Positions 1-8,072 of a stretch of DNA of 40,988 bases are shown here, piece after piece. Source of the DNA: Christensenella sp. UBA4379 (GTDB taxonomy: Bacteria > Bacillota > Clostridia > Christensenellales > Aristaeellaceae). The translations under genes and the position numbers were made by a program. The notes below the pieces were generated by a model that worked only from the letters and a program-made list of their open reading frames with translations, did not search any database and was not told the DNA's origin. The DNA is taken from the NCBI GenBank assembly GCA_002391225.1, contig DGRV01000065.1, positions 1 to 40,988 of the forward strand, read 5' to 3'. The stretch's first letter is position 1, and every line of letters starts with the position of its first letter.

Positions 1-937
1 CCTTGTTGACCATGTCCATCTCTTTTTTGCAGTCGCCGTAGGTGAAGGGCATTTCCTTGCCGCCGACGATGGCCGCCTGGTTTTCCAGGTCCTTGGGGCA
101 GGTCCAGTCCAGGGTGATGTTGGAAAACGGCGCCTGCGTGCCCCAGCGGGAGGGCGTGTTGACCCCGTAGATGAAGGACTGGACGCACTGCTTGACTTCC
201 TTCTGGGAGAGGTTGTCCGCCTTGACAAAGGGAGCCAAATAGGTATCAAAGGAGGAGAACGCCTGGGCGCCGGCCCATTCGTTCTGCATGATGCCTAAGA
301 AATTGACCATCTGGTTGCACAGGGTGGACAGATGGGCCGCCGGGGAGGAGGTGATCTTGCCGACCACGCCGCCCAGGCCCTCCTGGATCAGCTGGCGCAG
401 GGACCAGCCGGCGCAGTAGCCCGTCAGCATGCTCAGGTCGTGCAGGTGGATCGCGGCGGAACGGTGGGCCTCGGCGATTTCCTCGTCATAGATCTCGCTG
501 AGCCAGTAGTTGGCCGTGATCGCGCCGGAATTGGACAGAATGAGGCCGCCCACCGAATAGGTGACGGTGGAGTTTTCCTTGACGCGCCAGTCGTTGATCT
601 GCAGATAGTTGTCCACCAGGTCCTTGTAGTCCAGCAGCGTGTCGCCGACGTTGCGCATCTTTTCGTGCTGCTTGCGGTACAGGATATAGGCCTTGGCGAC
701 GTCATAATACCCCGCCTCGGACAGCACCTGCTCCACGGAATCCTGAATATCTTCCACGGCAATCAGGCCGTCTTTGACCTTGCCGGAGAAATGCGCGGTG
801 ACCCGCAGCGCCAGCAGATCCAGCACGTCCTTGCTGTATTCCTTCTCCAGAGACAGGAAGGCTTTTTCCATCGCCGCGCTGATTTTGCCGATTTCAAAAG
901 GGACAGCTTTCCCGTCCCGCTTTTTGACCTGATACAT
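1..937 (-). CDS. nrdD: Anaerobic ribonucleoside-triphosphate reductase, N-terminal part (runs off the window)
   Basis: This is the oxygen-independent class III reductase that makes dNTPs from NTPs using a glycyl radical. About 312 residues are visible. The first ~90 form an ATP-cone regulatory domain (MYQVKKRDGKAVPFEIGKI, then EVLSEAGYYDVAKAYILYR). The start of the catalytic barrel follows, with HLHDLSMLTGYCAGWSL and QNEWAGAQAFSSFDTYLAPF. The C-terminal glycyl-radical loop and zinc site lie outside the window. The ATG is preceded by GGAGG at a good distance, and a strong promoter lies about 60 bases upstream. Its activase gene nrdG is nearby but on the opposite strand, separated by a membrane fusion protein gene, rather than directly downstream as is usual. 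The identification is firm; only the missing 3' part is unknown. Confidence 0.95.
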   Translation of the reverse strand, partial: MYQVKKRDGKAVPFEIGKISAAMEKAFLSLEKEYSKDVLDLLALRVTAHFSGKVKDGLIAVEDIQDSVEQVLSEAGYYDVAKAYILYRKQHEKMRNVGDTLLDYKDLVDNYLQINDWRVKENSTVTYSVGGLILSNSGAITANYWLSEIYDEEIAEAHRSAAIHLHDLSMLTGYCAGWSLRQLIQEGLGGVVGKITSSPAAHLSTLCNQMVNFLGIMQNEWAGAQAFSSFDTYLAPFVKADNLSQKEVKQCVQSFIYGVNTPSRWGTQAPFSNITLDWTCPKDLENQAAIVGGKEMPFTYGDCKKEMDMVNK

Positions 938-994
938 ACCAGTTCCTCCATTATCTAATCCCCGGCCCTTCCCGGGGCTCCTGAGACCTTGGAC

Positions 995-1023
995 AGTATA
1001 ATCCCAATTTGCTTTTTTGTCAA
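995..1023 (-). promoter_or_regulatory. Promoter of nrdD
   Basis: TTGACA (1018-1023) and TATACT (995-1000) are separated by 17 bases on the minus strand, close to the sigma-A consensus. The start point would lie about 50 bases before the nrdD ATG. I looked for a clear NrdR box pair and could not support one. The rest of the 938-1232 gap is AT-rich with one GC palindrome at 1095-1111. Confidence 0.75.
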
Positions 1024-1232
1024 TATATGGATAAATGATGAACAATTGTTACGAAATATTGATATTCCGGCGTTTCCGACGGTTTTTCCCCGGGAAGGCC
1101 GGGCCGGCCTTTGAAAATTTAACAATTTCCCCCGGCCGCTTTTTTTAAGTTCATTTTAGGTTTTCACGCTTTACTTTCCGTGTTTTCGCCCAGAAAATTT
1201 TATGCGGAATTTTTCATATAAAGGAGTCTGTC

Positions 1233-2339
1233 ATGTCTGAATCAGAGAAGAAAAACACTGCTGCGGCGGTACCGGGAAAAAAGAAACGAAAAAAGCTCCG
1301 CAGGGTGATTCTGATCCTGTTGATCGTCCTGGTCCTGGGCGGGGCCGGGTGGATCCTCATTCGCCAGCTGCAAAACCAGTACACCGTCGTCTATCAGAGT
1401 TACAACGCCGGCCGGGGGTCCATTTCCAATTTCCTGTCCTTCAGCGGCACCATGCAGGCCATCAGCAACGTCTCCTTTACCTCCTCCTCCGCCACCACCG
1501 TGCGCAGCGTCTATGTAAAAGAAGGAGATCAGGTGCTCAAGGGCGACAAGCTGGTCCGCCTGACCAGCGGCCAGGTGATCGAATCCGAATTCGACGGCAC
1601 GGTCAACCAGCTGTATTTTCAAGAGGGGGACAAGGTCTCCGCGGGCGACATCCTGATTCAGGTGGTGGACTTTAAGCACATGAAGGTCTCCATCCGGGTG
1701 GACGAATACGACATTTCCGACGTCCATGTCGGGACACAGTGCCGGGTGACCACCACCGCCACGAACGAGACCTTCCCCTGCACCATCGACTCGATCAACT
1801 ACGTCTCTTCCTCCACCGGCAACGTCGCCTATTACACGGCCACCGCTTATGTGGACGTGACCGGCACGGTGTACCCGGGCATGCAGGTCACCGTCACGGT
1901 GCCCCAGGAGGAAGCGTCGGACGTCGTCATCCTCAAGGCGGACGCCATCAGCTTCAGCGCCAACAACCAGGCCTTCGTCTATATGCCGGACGCCTCCGGC
2001 CAGATGCAGCGAGTGTCCATCGGCACCGGCGTCACCAACGGCAACTATGTGGAAATCACCTCCGGGCTGAACGACGGGGACACCGTCTATACCGTGGCCA
2101 AACAGGAAGAAGAAAGCGGGCTCTCCGGCCTTTTGTCCGGCCTCTTCGGCAGCCAGACCGTCCGCAGCGGCAATCCGGGCGGCAGCCTTCACGGAGAATA
2201 CGACGAGGCCACCCGGGCCGCCGTCCGCCTCTTTAACGAGGACAACGGCTTCCCCGGCCTGGACGATCTTTCCCTGGGCTCCGCCCGCGCCCTGATGGAA
2301 GCGTATTATTACAACCGGGGAGACCTGGGGAAGCTCTGA
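1233..2339 (+). CDS. HlyD/MacA-like membrane fusion protein with a C-terminal peptidoglycan-binding-like segment
   Basis: The 368-residue protein has a Lys/Arg-rich cytoplasmic tail (residues 10-25) and one membrane helix (about 26-43, VILILLIVLVLGGAGWIL). A periplasmic-adaptor fold follows, with two biotinyl-lipoyl-like halves (VRSVYVKEGDQVLKGDKLV and VNQLYFQEGDKVSAGDILIQ) and beta-barrel segments to about residue 290. Families of this type link an ABC or RND exporter to the outside; in Gram-positives they usually accompany a MacB-like ABC pair. No ATPase or permease partner is adjacent, so it is an orphan here. After a Ser/Gly linker, the last ~50 residues (YDEATRAAVRLFNEDNGF) resemble the helical core of PG_binding_1. 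That would anchor the adaptor to the wall, but the match is partial and inferred. AAAGGAG precedes the ATG. Confidence 0.8.
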   Translation: MSESEKKNTAAAVPGKKKRKKLRRVILILLIVLVLGGAGWILIRQLQNQYTVVYQSYNAGRGSISNFLSFSGTMQAISNVSFTSSSATTVRSVYVKEGDQVLKGDKLVRLTSGQVIESEFDGTVNQLYFQEGDKVSAGDILIQVVDFKHMKVSIRVDEYDISDVHVGTQCRVTTTATNETFPCTIDSINYVSSSTGNVAYYTATAYVDVTGTVYPGMQVTVTVPQEEASDVVILKADAISFSANNQAFVYMPDASGQMQRVSIGTGVTNGNYVEITSGLNDGDTVYTVAKQEEESGLSGLLSGLFGSQTVRSGNPGGSLHGEYDEATRAAVRLFNEDNGFPGLDDLSLGSARALMEAYYYNRGDLGKL

Positions 2340-2349
2340 TAATTTCTCG

Positions 2350-2378
2350 TTGCCACTCCCGCCGTTTCGTGCTACAAT
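2350..2378 (+). promoter_or_regulatory. Promoter of nrdG
   Basis: TTGCCA (2350-2355) and TACAAT (2373-2378) are 17 bases apart, about 65 bases before the nrdG start. This gives nrdG its own promoter just after the membrane fusion protein stop. Confidence 0.55.
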
Positions 2379-2443
2379 CAACTTCATAGAAGCAGAAAAA
2401 GGACGGGACCGTGTATCGGCCCCGAGATCCGGGAGGGCTGAAA

Positions 2444-3136
2444 ATGGAAATCGCCGGTCTGCAAAAGCTGACGCTGCTGGACTATCCGGGCAAGGTCGCG
2501 TGCACGGTCTTTCTGGCCGGGTGCAATTTTCGCTGCCCCTACTGCCATAACGCGGAGCTCATCGACCACATCCTTCCCCCGGAGATGGACAGCGCAGAAC
2601 TATTGGATTTTCTTAAAAAACGCAGGGGCCTTCTGGACGGCGTCTGCCTGACCGGCGGCGAGCCCACTCTGCGGGGCCAAGAATTAAAGGCCCTGATCGA
2701 AGAGATCAGGGCCCTGTCCTTTGCCGTCAAGCTGGATACCAACGGCACCCGGCCGGACCTGCTCCAGGAGCTCGTCCGGGAAAAGCTGGTCGATTACGTG
2801 GCGATGGACATCAAAAACAGCCCGGACCGCTACGCGGAAACCGCCGGCGTCCCCGCCCCCGGCCTGGAGGCGGTGAAACAGAGCGTCCGCTTCCTCCTTG
2901 AGGGGGAGGTCGATTACGAGTTCCGCACCACCGTGGTCCGGGAGCTGTTCGACGACAATTCTTTCCTGGGCATCGGCCCGTGGATCCGCGGAGCGAAGCG
3001 CTACTTCCTCCAGCCCTTTGAAGACCGTGACACCGTCCCCGTCTCCGGCCTCCACGCCCCCTCAGCAGCGGACCTGGAACGATGGCGGAAGATTATGCTG
3101 CCGTTCTGTCCAGCGACGGAGATACGGGGAAGATAG
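2444..3136 (+). CDS. nrdG: Anaerobic ribonucleotide reductase activating protein (radical SAM)
   Basis: This cytosolic radical SAM enzyme installs the glycyl radical on NrdD. The 230-residue protein begins MEIAGLQKLTLLDYPGK and carries the CNFRCPYC cluster motif (CxxxCxxC) near residue 28. The SAM-binding GGEPTL follows, and later strands (KLDTNGTRPDLL, YVAMDIKNS) fit the partial TIM barrel of the NrdG/YjjW-type family. The ATG at 2444 is preferred over an upstream GTG at 2411 because GGGAGG sits just before it. It is transcribed away from nrdD. The stop codon abuts the first heptanucleotide repeat element. Confidence 0.92.
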   Translation: MEIAGLQKLTLLDYPGKVACTVFLAGCNFRCPYCHNAELIDHILPPEMDSAELLDFLKKRRGLLDGVCLTGGEPTLRGQELKALIEEIRALSFAVKLDTNGTRPDLLQELVREKLVDYVAMDIKNSPDRYAETAGVPAPGLEAVKQSVRFLLEGEVDYEFRTTVVRELFDDNSFLGIGPWIRGAKRYFLQPFEDRDTVPVSGLHAPSAADLERWRKIMLPFCPATEIRGR

Positions 3137-3139
3137 AGA

Positions 3140-3305
3140 TTAGGTAGGAGGGAGGAAGTAGGAAGTAGGAGGTTCAGATAGTGTTGTGAGGGAGTATAAC
3201 CCACTTTCCGCTCCTCACTTCTAACTCGCTCTTCACTCTCCACTCTCCACTCTCCACTCTTCACTCTCTATTAACCTCCTCCCTACTCCCTCCTACCTCC
3301 TACCT
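3140..3305. repeat. Heptanucleotide repeat element A, filling the nrdG-MATE gap
   Basis: The whole convergent gap is built of 7-base units. The left arm (3141-3173) is a run of GTAGGAG-like units. The right arm (3273-3305) is its approximate reverse complement (CTCCTAC-like units). Between them lies a run of CTCCTCA and then CACTCTC units (3211-3268, CACTCTC repeated almost perfectly). The arms could pair into a long imperfect hairpin. Both ends show the outward motif AGGTAGGAGG. The element starts within about four bases of the nrdG stop and ends exactly at the MATE stop. Confidence 0.8.
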
Positions 3306-4670
3306 TTAAGCGGCTTCTTCATTTTTCCTTTCCAGCTGTCTTAAGACAGGCTTGACCAGCATAATGCTCAGGATGAAGGCGCAGATGTCGGCGGCGGGCT
3401 GGGCGGCCTGGAGGCCGAAGAGGCCGAAGAGGGCCGGGAGGAGGACCAGCATGGGGATCAGGAAGATGCCCTGGCGGGCGGTGGAGATGATCGTGGAGCG
3501 GGCGCTCAGGCCGATGCTCTGGGTCATCATGTTGGACATGACGTAAAAGCCCCACAGCGGCATCGTCAGCAGCTGAAGCCGCAGGGCCACCGTGCCGATT
3601 TCGATGACCTTGGGGTCGTCGCGGAAGAGGGCCACGATCTGGCCGGAAAGCAGAAGCGAGGCTCCCGCCAGCACCGACAGAATAATTGTGGCGACCTTCG
3701 CGCAGTACAGGAAGGCCTCCTTCACCCGGCCGTACCGCCCGGCCCCGTAGCAGAAGGCGCAGACCGGCTGGAAGCCCTGGCCAAAGCCGATCACGGCGGA
3801 GTTGATGAACATGATGTAGCGGCTGACGATGGACATGGCCGCGATCGCGGGGTCTCCCCAGGGCTGGGCCACGTGGTTGAGCAGGATGGTGGAGACGCTG
3901 GCGATCCCCTGCCGGCCCAGGGAGGGCAGGCCGTTGCTCAGCATCCGCCCGTACATGTTTAGGCTGGGCTTAAAATTCCGCCGGGAGACAGAGATGGCTT
4001 CCGGCTTTTTCTGACACATCCACAGCAGGATGCAGAAGCTCACGAACTGCGACAGGGCCGTGGCGATGGAAGCCCCCGCCGTGCCCAGTCCAAAGCCGAA
4101 GATGAACAGCGGGTCCAGGGCCATGTTGAGCACCCCGCCCGTGGTGATGCCGATCATCGCATACAGCGTCAGCCCCTGGAAGCGCAGAAGGTTGTTCATC
4201 GCCAGGGAGGACATCATAAAGGGGGCCGCCAGGAAGATGTAGCGGGCATAATCCCGGGCGTAAGGGGCGATCGTCTCCGTTGCGCCCAGCAGATACATCA
4301 GCGGGTCCAGCACGATCTGCCCCAGGATGGCCAGGGCCGTGCCCGTCAGGAAGGCGGTAAAAAACGCCAGGGACACAAACTGGGCCGCCTCTTCTTTCTT
4401 CCCGGCCCCCAGGGCCCGGCTCATGTTGGTCCCGCTGCCCATGCCGATGGTGAAGGCGATGGCCTGAATGATCCCCATGGCGGAAAAGACCACCCCGATG
4501 GCCCCGGAAGCCGCGGTGTTGATGCGGCCCACAAAAAAGGTGTCCGCCATGTTATAGATGCTGGAAATCAGCATGGCGATGATGGTGGGCACCGCCAGCT
4601 TCGGGATGATCCGGTTCACCGGCTCGTTCAGCATCTGGTTCGCCCTGGTGTCGCCGCTGGTCCTGGTCAT
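3306..4670 (-). CDS. MATE family multidrug/metabolite efflux transporter
   Basis: This 454-residue integral membrane protein has about 12 hydrophobic segments in two related halves. The N-terminal half carries the typical MATE start (IIPKLAVPTIIAMLISSIYN, then MADTFFVGRI) and the GMGSGTNMSRALGAGKKEEA loop. The family exports cationic compounds using Na+ or H+ gradients; the substrate cannot be inferred. Length is normal. GAGG lies a few bases before the ATG. The gene is 28 bases downstream of the GH31 gene on the same strand, so the two are probably co-transcribed, though a functional link is unclear. The 3' end abuts repeat element A. Confidence 0.93.
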   Translation of the reverse strand: MTRTSGDTRANQMLNEPVNRIIPKLAVPTIIAMLISSIYNMADTFFVGRINTAASGAIGVVFSAMGIIQAIAFTIGMGSGTNMSRALGAGKKEEAAQFVSLAFFTAFLTGTALAILGQIVLDPLMYLLGATETIAPYARDYARYIFLAAPFMMSSLAMNNLLRFQGLTLYAMIGITTGGVLNMALDPLFIFGFGLGTAGASIATALSQFVSFCILLWMCQKKPEAISVSRRNFKPSLNMYGRMLSNGLPSLGRQGIASVSTILLNHVAQPWGDPAIAAMSIVSRYIMFINSAVIGFGQGFQPVCAFCYGAGRYGRVKEAFLYCAKVATIILSVLAGASLLLSGQIVALFRDDPKVIEIGTVALRLQLLTMPLWGFYVMSNMMTQSIGLSARSTIISTARQGIFLIPMLVLLPALFGLFGLQAAQPAADICAFILSIMLVKPVLRQLERKNEEAA

Positions 4671-4698
4671 AGCGTTTTCCTCTTTCCCTGATTATGCT

Positions 4699-6648
4699 TT
4701 AAATAAAGGCGTCCAGCACCTGAGCGCCCGCTTTCACGAACGCGATGAACTCGCTGATCTCCGCCCGGACCCGGACCCAGCGGCCGCCTTCGTAAGCGGT
4801 CCGGTCCTTGGTCAAAAACCAGCTGCCTTTGGGCAGATAGACGTTCCGCTCCGTCTGTCCCCGGACGGAGATCGGGGCGAACAGAATATCGTCCCCGAAC
4901 AGGTACTGGTCCCCCGTGGTCCAGCACACCGGATCCTCCGGGAAGTCAAAGAACATCGGCCTCATCACGGGCACGCCGTGCTCGGAGGCTTTTTTCATGT
5001 GCCGGGAGATATAGGGAATCAGCCGGTAGCGCAGGGCGATCAGGTCCTTGAGAATGGGCAGGTTTTGTTCCCCAAAGCTCCAGATCTCGTTGTCCCCGCC
5101 GGTGGGCTCCTTGATGTTCCGGCTTCTGTCGTGGCCGTCCCGGCTGCCGTGGAGCCGCATCACCGGGCAGAACACGCCGTACTGGAACCAGCGGACAATC
5201 AGCTCCCGGAACGCTTCGCTGTGAATGTCCCCGCCGTAAAAGCCGCCGATGTCGGTGTTCCACCAGGGCAGGCCGCACATGGCCATGTTCAGGCCGGATT
5301 TGATCTGCTCGGTCAGGCTTTCAAAGGTGGACTGGATGTCCCCCGACCAGACCAGGGTCCCAAATCGCTGGGCACCGGTGTAGGCCGCCCGGGAAAGGGT
5401 GATGATGTCGTCCCGGCCCATCGCCTTCATCCCCTCGTACACCAGCTGGGCGTAGCAGTAGGGGTAAATCAGCGCCGCTTCGTCCCCCCGGCCGGCGTAG
5501 AGGATCAGGTTGTCAAAGTGCTCGGGATGGATCTCCGGCTCCGCCTCGTCGAACCAGAGCAGGTCGACCCCGTTGTCCAGGTAGTTTTCCTTGAGCTTCT
5601 GAAAGACGTAGGCGCGGCATTCCGGGTTGGTGGGGTCGATTTCCGCCTGCGGGCCGTAAAACTCAAACACCCGGCCCACGCCGGAGGCGGTGCGGATCAG
5701 CATGTTCTGGTCCGCCATATAGGCGTAGTTTTCGCTGTGCTCGTTGATGGTCGGCCACATGGACACCATCAGCCGCACGCCCATTTTATGAAGCTCGTCC
5801 GCCATGGCTTTGGGATCGGGCCAGTAGGCAGGGTCGAATTTATAGTCCCCCTGCTCGGTCCAGTGGAAGTAATCGATGATGATCACCGACAGCGGAACGC
5901 CCAGCTCCCGGTATTTCCGGGCCACCTCCAGCACCTGCTCCTGCCGCTCGTAGCGCAGCTTGCACTGCCAGAAGCCCAGGGCGTATTCCGGGATCATCGG
6001 AGCGTGACCCGTCAGGTCCGCCAGCTTTTCGCTGGCCTCCCGGGGGCTGCCGGCGATGACCACGTAATCCATCGTTTTGGCGCAGTCGCTGCTCCAGCGG
6101 GTCCGGTTGAAGCCCAGCTCCACCGTGCCGGTGGAGGGCATGTTCCAAAGAAAACCATAGCCCAGAGAGGAATAGACGTAAGGGATCGTCGCCTTGGTGT
6201 TGACGTGGCGCAGGTCCACCGTGCAGCCCTTCTTGCTGAAGACATTGATCCGCTCGTGGCCCAGGCCGTAGAACTGCTCGTTTTCGTCCGGCTCGAAGGT
6301 GGCCCGCATCGCCCACAGGCCGCTGCCCACGCTGCGGTAGTTGCGGTAGCCGGTGGTGAAGGTCATTTCCGGCTGCTCCCGGAGGATCGGCTTATCCTCG
6401 ATAAAATAGGTGACCCGCCCCCACTTTTCAAACCAGACCTTCAGCCGGCCCGTTTTGAGCCACAGGTCCTCCCCGTCCCGCCAGATGTCGGCCCCCGTCT
6501 CCTTGGGGAGCAGGGTCCAGTCCTGCAGCTCGATCCTGGAAGAGGCCGTGGCCTGAAAACGGATGCAGCCTTCGGCCGGTACGCTGACCACGCCGGTTTC
6601 CCCCGCCCTTGTAAACCAGATCCGGTTGTCCTTGATGGTGAATTTCAT
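4699..6648 (-). CDS. Glycoside hydrolase family 31, alpha-xylosidase-like
   Basis: This retaining alpha-glycosidase of 649 residues has an N-terminal beta-sandwich (about 1-215, with FYGLGHERINVFSKKGCTVD) and a (beta/alpha)8 barrel. The predicted nucleophile is Asp367 in LLWFDEAEPEI and the acid/base is Asp437 in VWSGDIQS. The DEAEPE form of the nucleophile motif is common in the alpha-xylosidase branch of GH31, so xylose-capped oligosaccharides are a reasonable substrate guess; alpha-glucosides cannot be excluded. There is no signal peptide, so it acts in the cytoplasm on imported sugars. The start at 6648 has GGAGGG eight bases upstream; longer frames lack such a site. It is probably co-transcribed with the MATE gene. 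Confidence 0.9.
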   Translation of the reverse strand: MKFTIKDNRIWFTRAGETGVVSVPAEGCIRFQATASSRIELQDWTLLPKETGADIWRDGEDLWLKTGRLKVWFEKWGRVTYFIEDKPILREQPEMTFTTGYRNYRSVGSGLWAMRATFEPDENEQFYGLGHERINVFSKKGCTVDLRHVNTKATIPYVYSSLGYGFLWNMPSTGTVELGFNRTRWSSDCAKTMDYVVIAGSPREASEKLADLTGHAPMIPEYALGFWQCKLRYERQEQVLEVARKYRELGVPLSVIIIDYFHWTEQGDYKFDPAYWPDPKAMADELHKMGVRLMVSMWPTINEHSENYAYMADQNMLIRTASGVGRVFEFYGPQAEIDPTNPECRAYVFQKLKENYLDNGVDLLWFDEAEPEIHPEHFDNLILYAGRGDEAALIYPYCYAQLVYEGMKAMGRDDIITLSRAAYTGAQRFGTLVWSGDIQSTFESLTEQIKSGLNMAMCGLPWWNTDIGGFYGGDIHSEAFRELIVRWFQYGVFCPVMRLHGSRDGHDRSRNIKEPTGGDNEIWSFGEQNLPILKDLIALRYRLIPYISRHMKKASEHGVPVMRPMFFDFPEDPVCWTTGDQYLFGDDILFAPISVRGQTERNVYLPKGSWFLTKDRTAYEGGRWVRVRAEISEFIAFVKAGAQVLDAFI

Positions 6649-6784
6649 TTGAAAAGCCCTCCGTTTTTCATCAGATGCGGCGTATCTGCCCATTGATGGA
6701 TCATTTCGCCGCGGCCCCGGCAAATTCCTCTTTTCCGGAAAACGGTTGTTTGTTTTTCAGCGCTTTTCACTGGTTTTTTCTCTA

Positions 6785-6814
6785 TTGCGGACCCTCCCCC
6801 GTTTTTGGTATAAT
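6785..6814 (+). promoter_or_regulatory. Promoter of the threonine aldolase gene
   Basis: TTGCGG (6785-6790) and TATAAT (6809-6814) are 18 bases apart, 36 bases before the ATG at 6850. GGAAGGAG supplies the ribosome site. Confidence 0.65.
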
Positions 6815-6849
6815 ACAGGATGGAATGATTCGGGAAGGAGCTGGTTTGC

Positions 6850-7884
6850 ATGTACCGCTTTACCTGCGATTATGAGGAAGGCTGCCTGCCGGAAATCCTC
6901 CGGCTGATGGAGCAGACCAATTACGTCCAGACGCCCGGCTACGGGATGGACGAATACTGTGAAAAAGCCCGCGGCCTGATCCGCAATTTCTGCGATGCGC
7001 CGGAAGCGGACGTTCATTTCATGGTGGGCGGCACCCAGGCCAACCTGACGGCGATCTCCGCGTTCCTCCGGCCCTGGCAGGGCGTCCTGTCCGCCGCCAC
7101 CGGCCATATCAACGTGCACGAGACCGGGGCCATCGAGGCCACCGGCCACAAGGTGTTGGCCCTGGAAAGTCCGGACGGGAAGGTGTCCGCCAAGGCCCTG
7201 AAAGCCGCGCTGGATGCCCATTTTGGGGACCCGCACAGCGAGCACACCGTTCAGCCCGGGATGCTGTACATTTCCTACCCCACCGAAAGCGGCCAGCTGT
7301 ACTCCCTGAGTGAGCTCACGGAGCTGTCAAAAGTCTGCAGGAAGGCGGGGATTCCCCTCTATCTGGACGGGGCGCGGCTGAGCTACGGCCTGACCTCCGA
7401 TGCCTGCGATCTGACGGCCAAAGACATCGCCCGGCTGTGCGACGCGTTCTACCTGGGCGGCACCAAGTGCGGGGCCCTGTTCGGCGAAGCCCTGGTCATC
7501 ACGAATGAGGCCCTTAAAAAGGACTTCCGCTACATGATCAAGCAGCGCGGCGGCATGCTGGCCAAGGGCCGGATGCTGGGCCTCCAGTTCATCGGCCTGA
7601 TGGAAGAAGGCCGCTACCTGTCCGCCGCCCAAAAAGCAAACCGTCAGGCCCTGGCGATCCGGGCAGCGTTGGAAGAAAAGGGCATTTCCTTCCTGATTCC
7701 CTCCCCCACCAACCAGCAGTTCCCGATCCTGACGGACAAACAGCTGGCCGCCCTGGCTCCCCATTTTTCCTGGGACTTCTGGGAAAAAATGCCCGACGGC
7801 CGCAACGCCGTGCGCTTCTGCACCTCCTGGGCCACGAAGGACGAGGCGGTGGAAGCGCTGGTGGCGGCAGTACAGAAACTGTAA
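6850..7884 (+). CDS. ltaE: Low-specificity threonine aldolase / beta-eliminating lyase family, PLP-dependent
   Basis: This 344-residue fold-type I PLP enzyme is expected to cleave L-threonine or L-allo-threonine to glycine and acetaldehyde. Visible signatures are the PLP-phosphate region GGTQANLTAISAFL (about 60-73), the ring-binding Asp in YLDGARLSYG (about 171-180), and the Schiff-base lysine Lys206 in YLGGTKCGALFGEAL. Length is typical. Members of this fold also include tryptophanase-like lyases, so the exact substrate is inferred from family resemblance. It has its own promoter and GGAAGGAG site and is transcribed alone. Repeat element B begins on the first base after its stop codon. Confidence 0.88.
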   Translation: MYRFTCDYEEGCLPEILRLMEQTNYVQTPGYGMDEYCEKARGLIRNFCDAPEADVHFMVGGTQANLTAISAFLRPWQGVLSAATGHINVHETGAIEATGHKVLALESPDGKVSAKALKAALDAHFGDPHSEHTVQPGMLYISYPTESGQLYSLSELTELSKVCRKAGIPLYLDGARLSYGLTSDACDLTAKDIARLCDAFYLGGTKCGALFGEALVITNEALKKDFRYMIKQRGGMLAKGRMLGLQFIGLMEEGRYLSAAQKANRQALAIRAALEEKGISFLIPSPTNQQFPILTDKQLAALAPHFSWDFWEKMPDGRNAVRFCTSWATKDEAVEALVAAVQKL

Positions 7885-8052
7885 GAGTGAGGAGTGAGGA
7901 GTGACCGTTCGCTTCGCTCACTTAGTGAGGAGTTCAATAGCGAATGCGTAATGCCTAATGTGTAATGCGTAATGAATGGTCATTCAAACCAATTTCAACT
8001 CCTCACTCCTAACTCCTCACTCCTCACTTAAAGCTCTTAATTCCTCACTTAT
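7885..8052. repeat. Heptanucleotide repeat element B, between ltaE and the M50 protease gene
   Basis: GAGTGAG units (7885-7904) are followed by the palindrome CTCACT-T-AGTGAG (7917-7929) and four AATGCGT-like units (7943-7974). Then comes a linker containing CAAACC (7985-7990) and ACTCCTC-like units (7997-8028), with an outlying copy at 8042-8050. The GAGTGAG run is the reverse complement of the ACTCCTC run, so the ends can pair. The linker and flanks match those of element C, including the shared 15-mer CAACTCCTCACTCCT. Element B looks like element C without its outer GTAGGAG layer. Confidence 0.8.
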
Positions 8053-8072
8053 AAAACAAAAAGGTGATAGAC

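Noticed and set aside
1095..1111. Perfect GC palindrome AAGGCCGG-G-CCGGCCTT between nrdD and the membrane fusion gene
   Set aside because: No T-run and no gene ending there; could be an operator or chance. Not enough to call a feature.
938..1232. NrdR box pair upstream of nrdD
   Set aside because: AT-rich stretches such as ATATATTG resemble half of the motif, but no two spaced palindromes could be supported.
4558..6696. Long plus-strand open frame opposite the GH31 gene (and similar long antisense frames at 10391-12211 and 21757-23049)
   Set aside because: These are shadows of high-GC genes. The translations are Gly/His/Val/Asp-rich without motifs or ribosome sites, while the opposite strand encodes clear enzymes.
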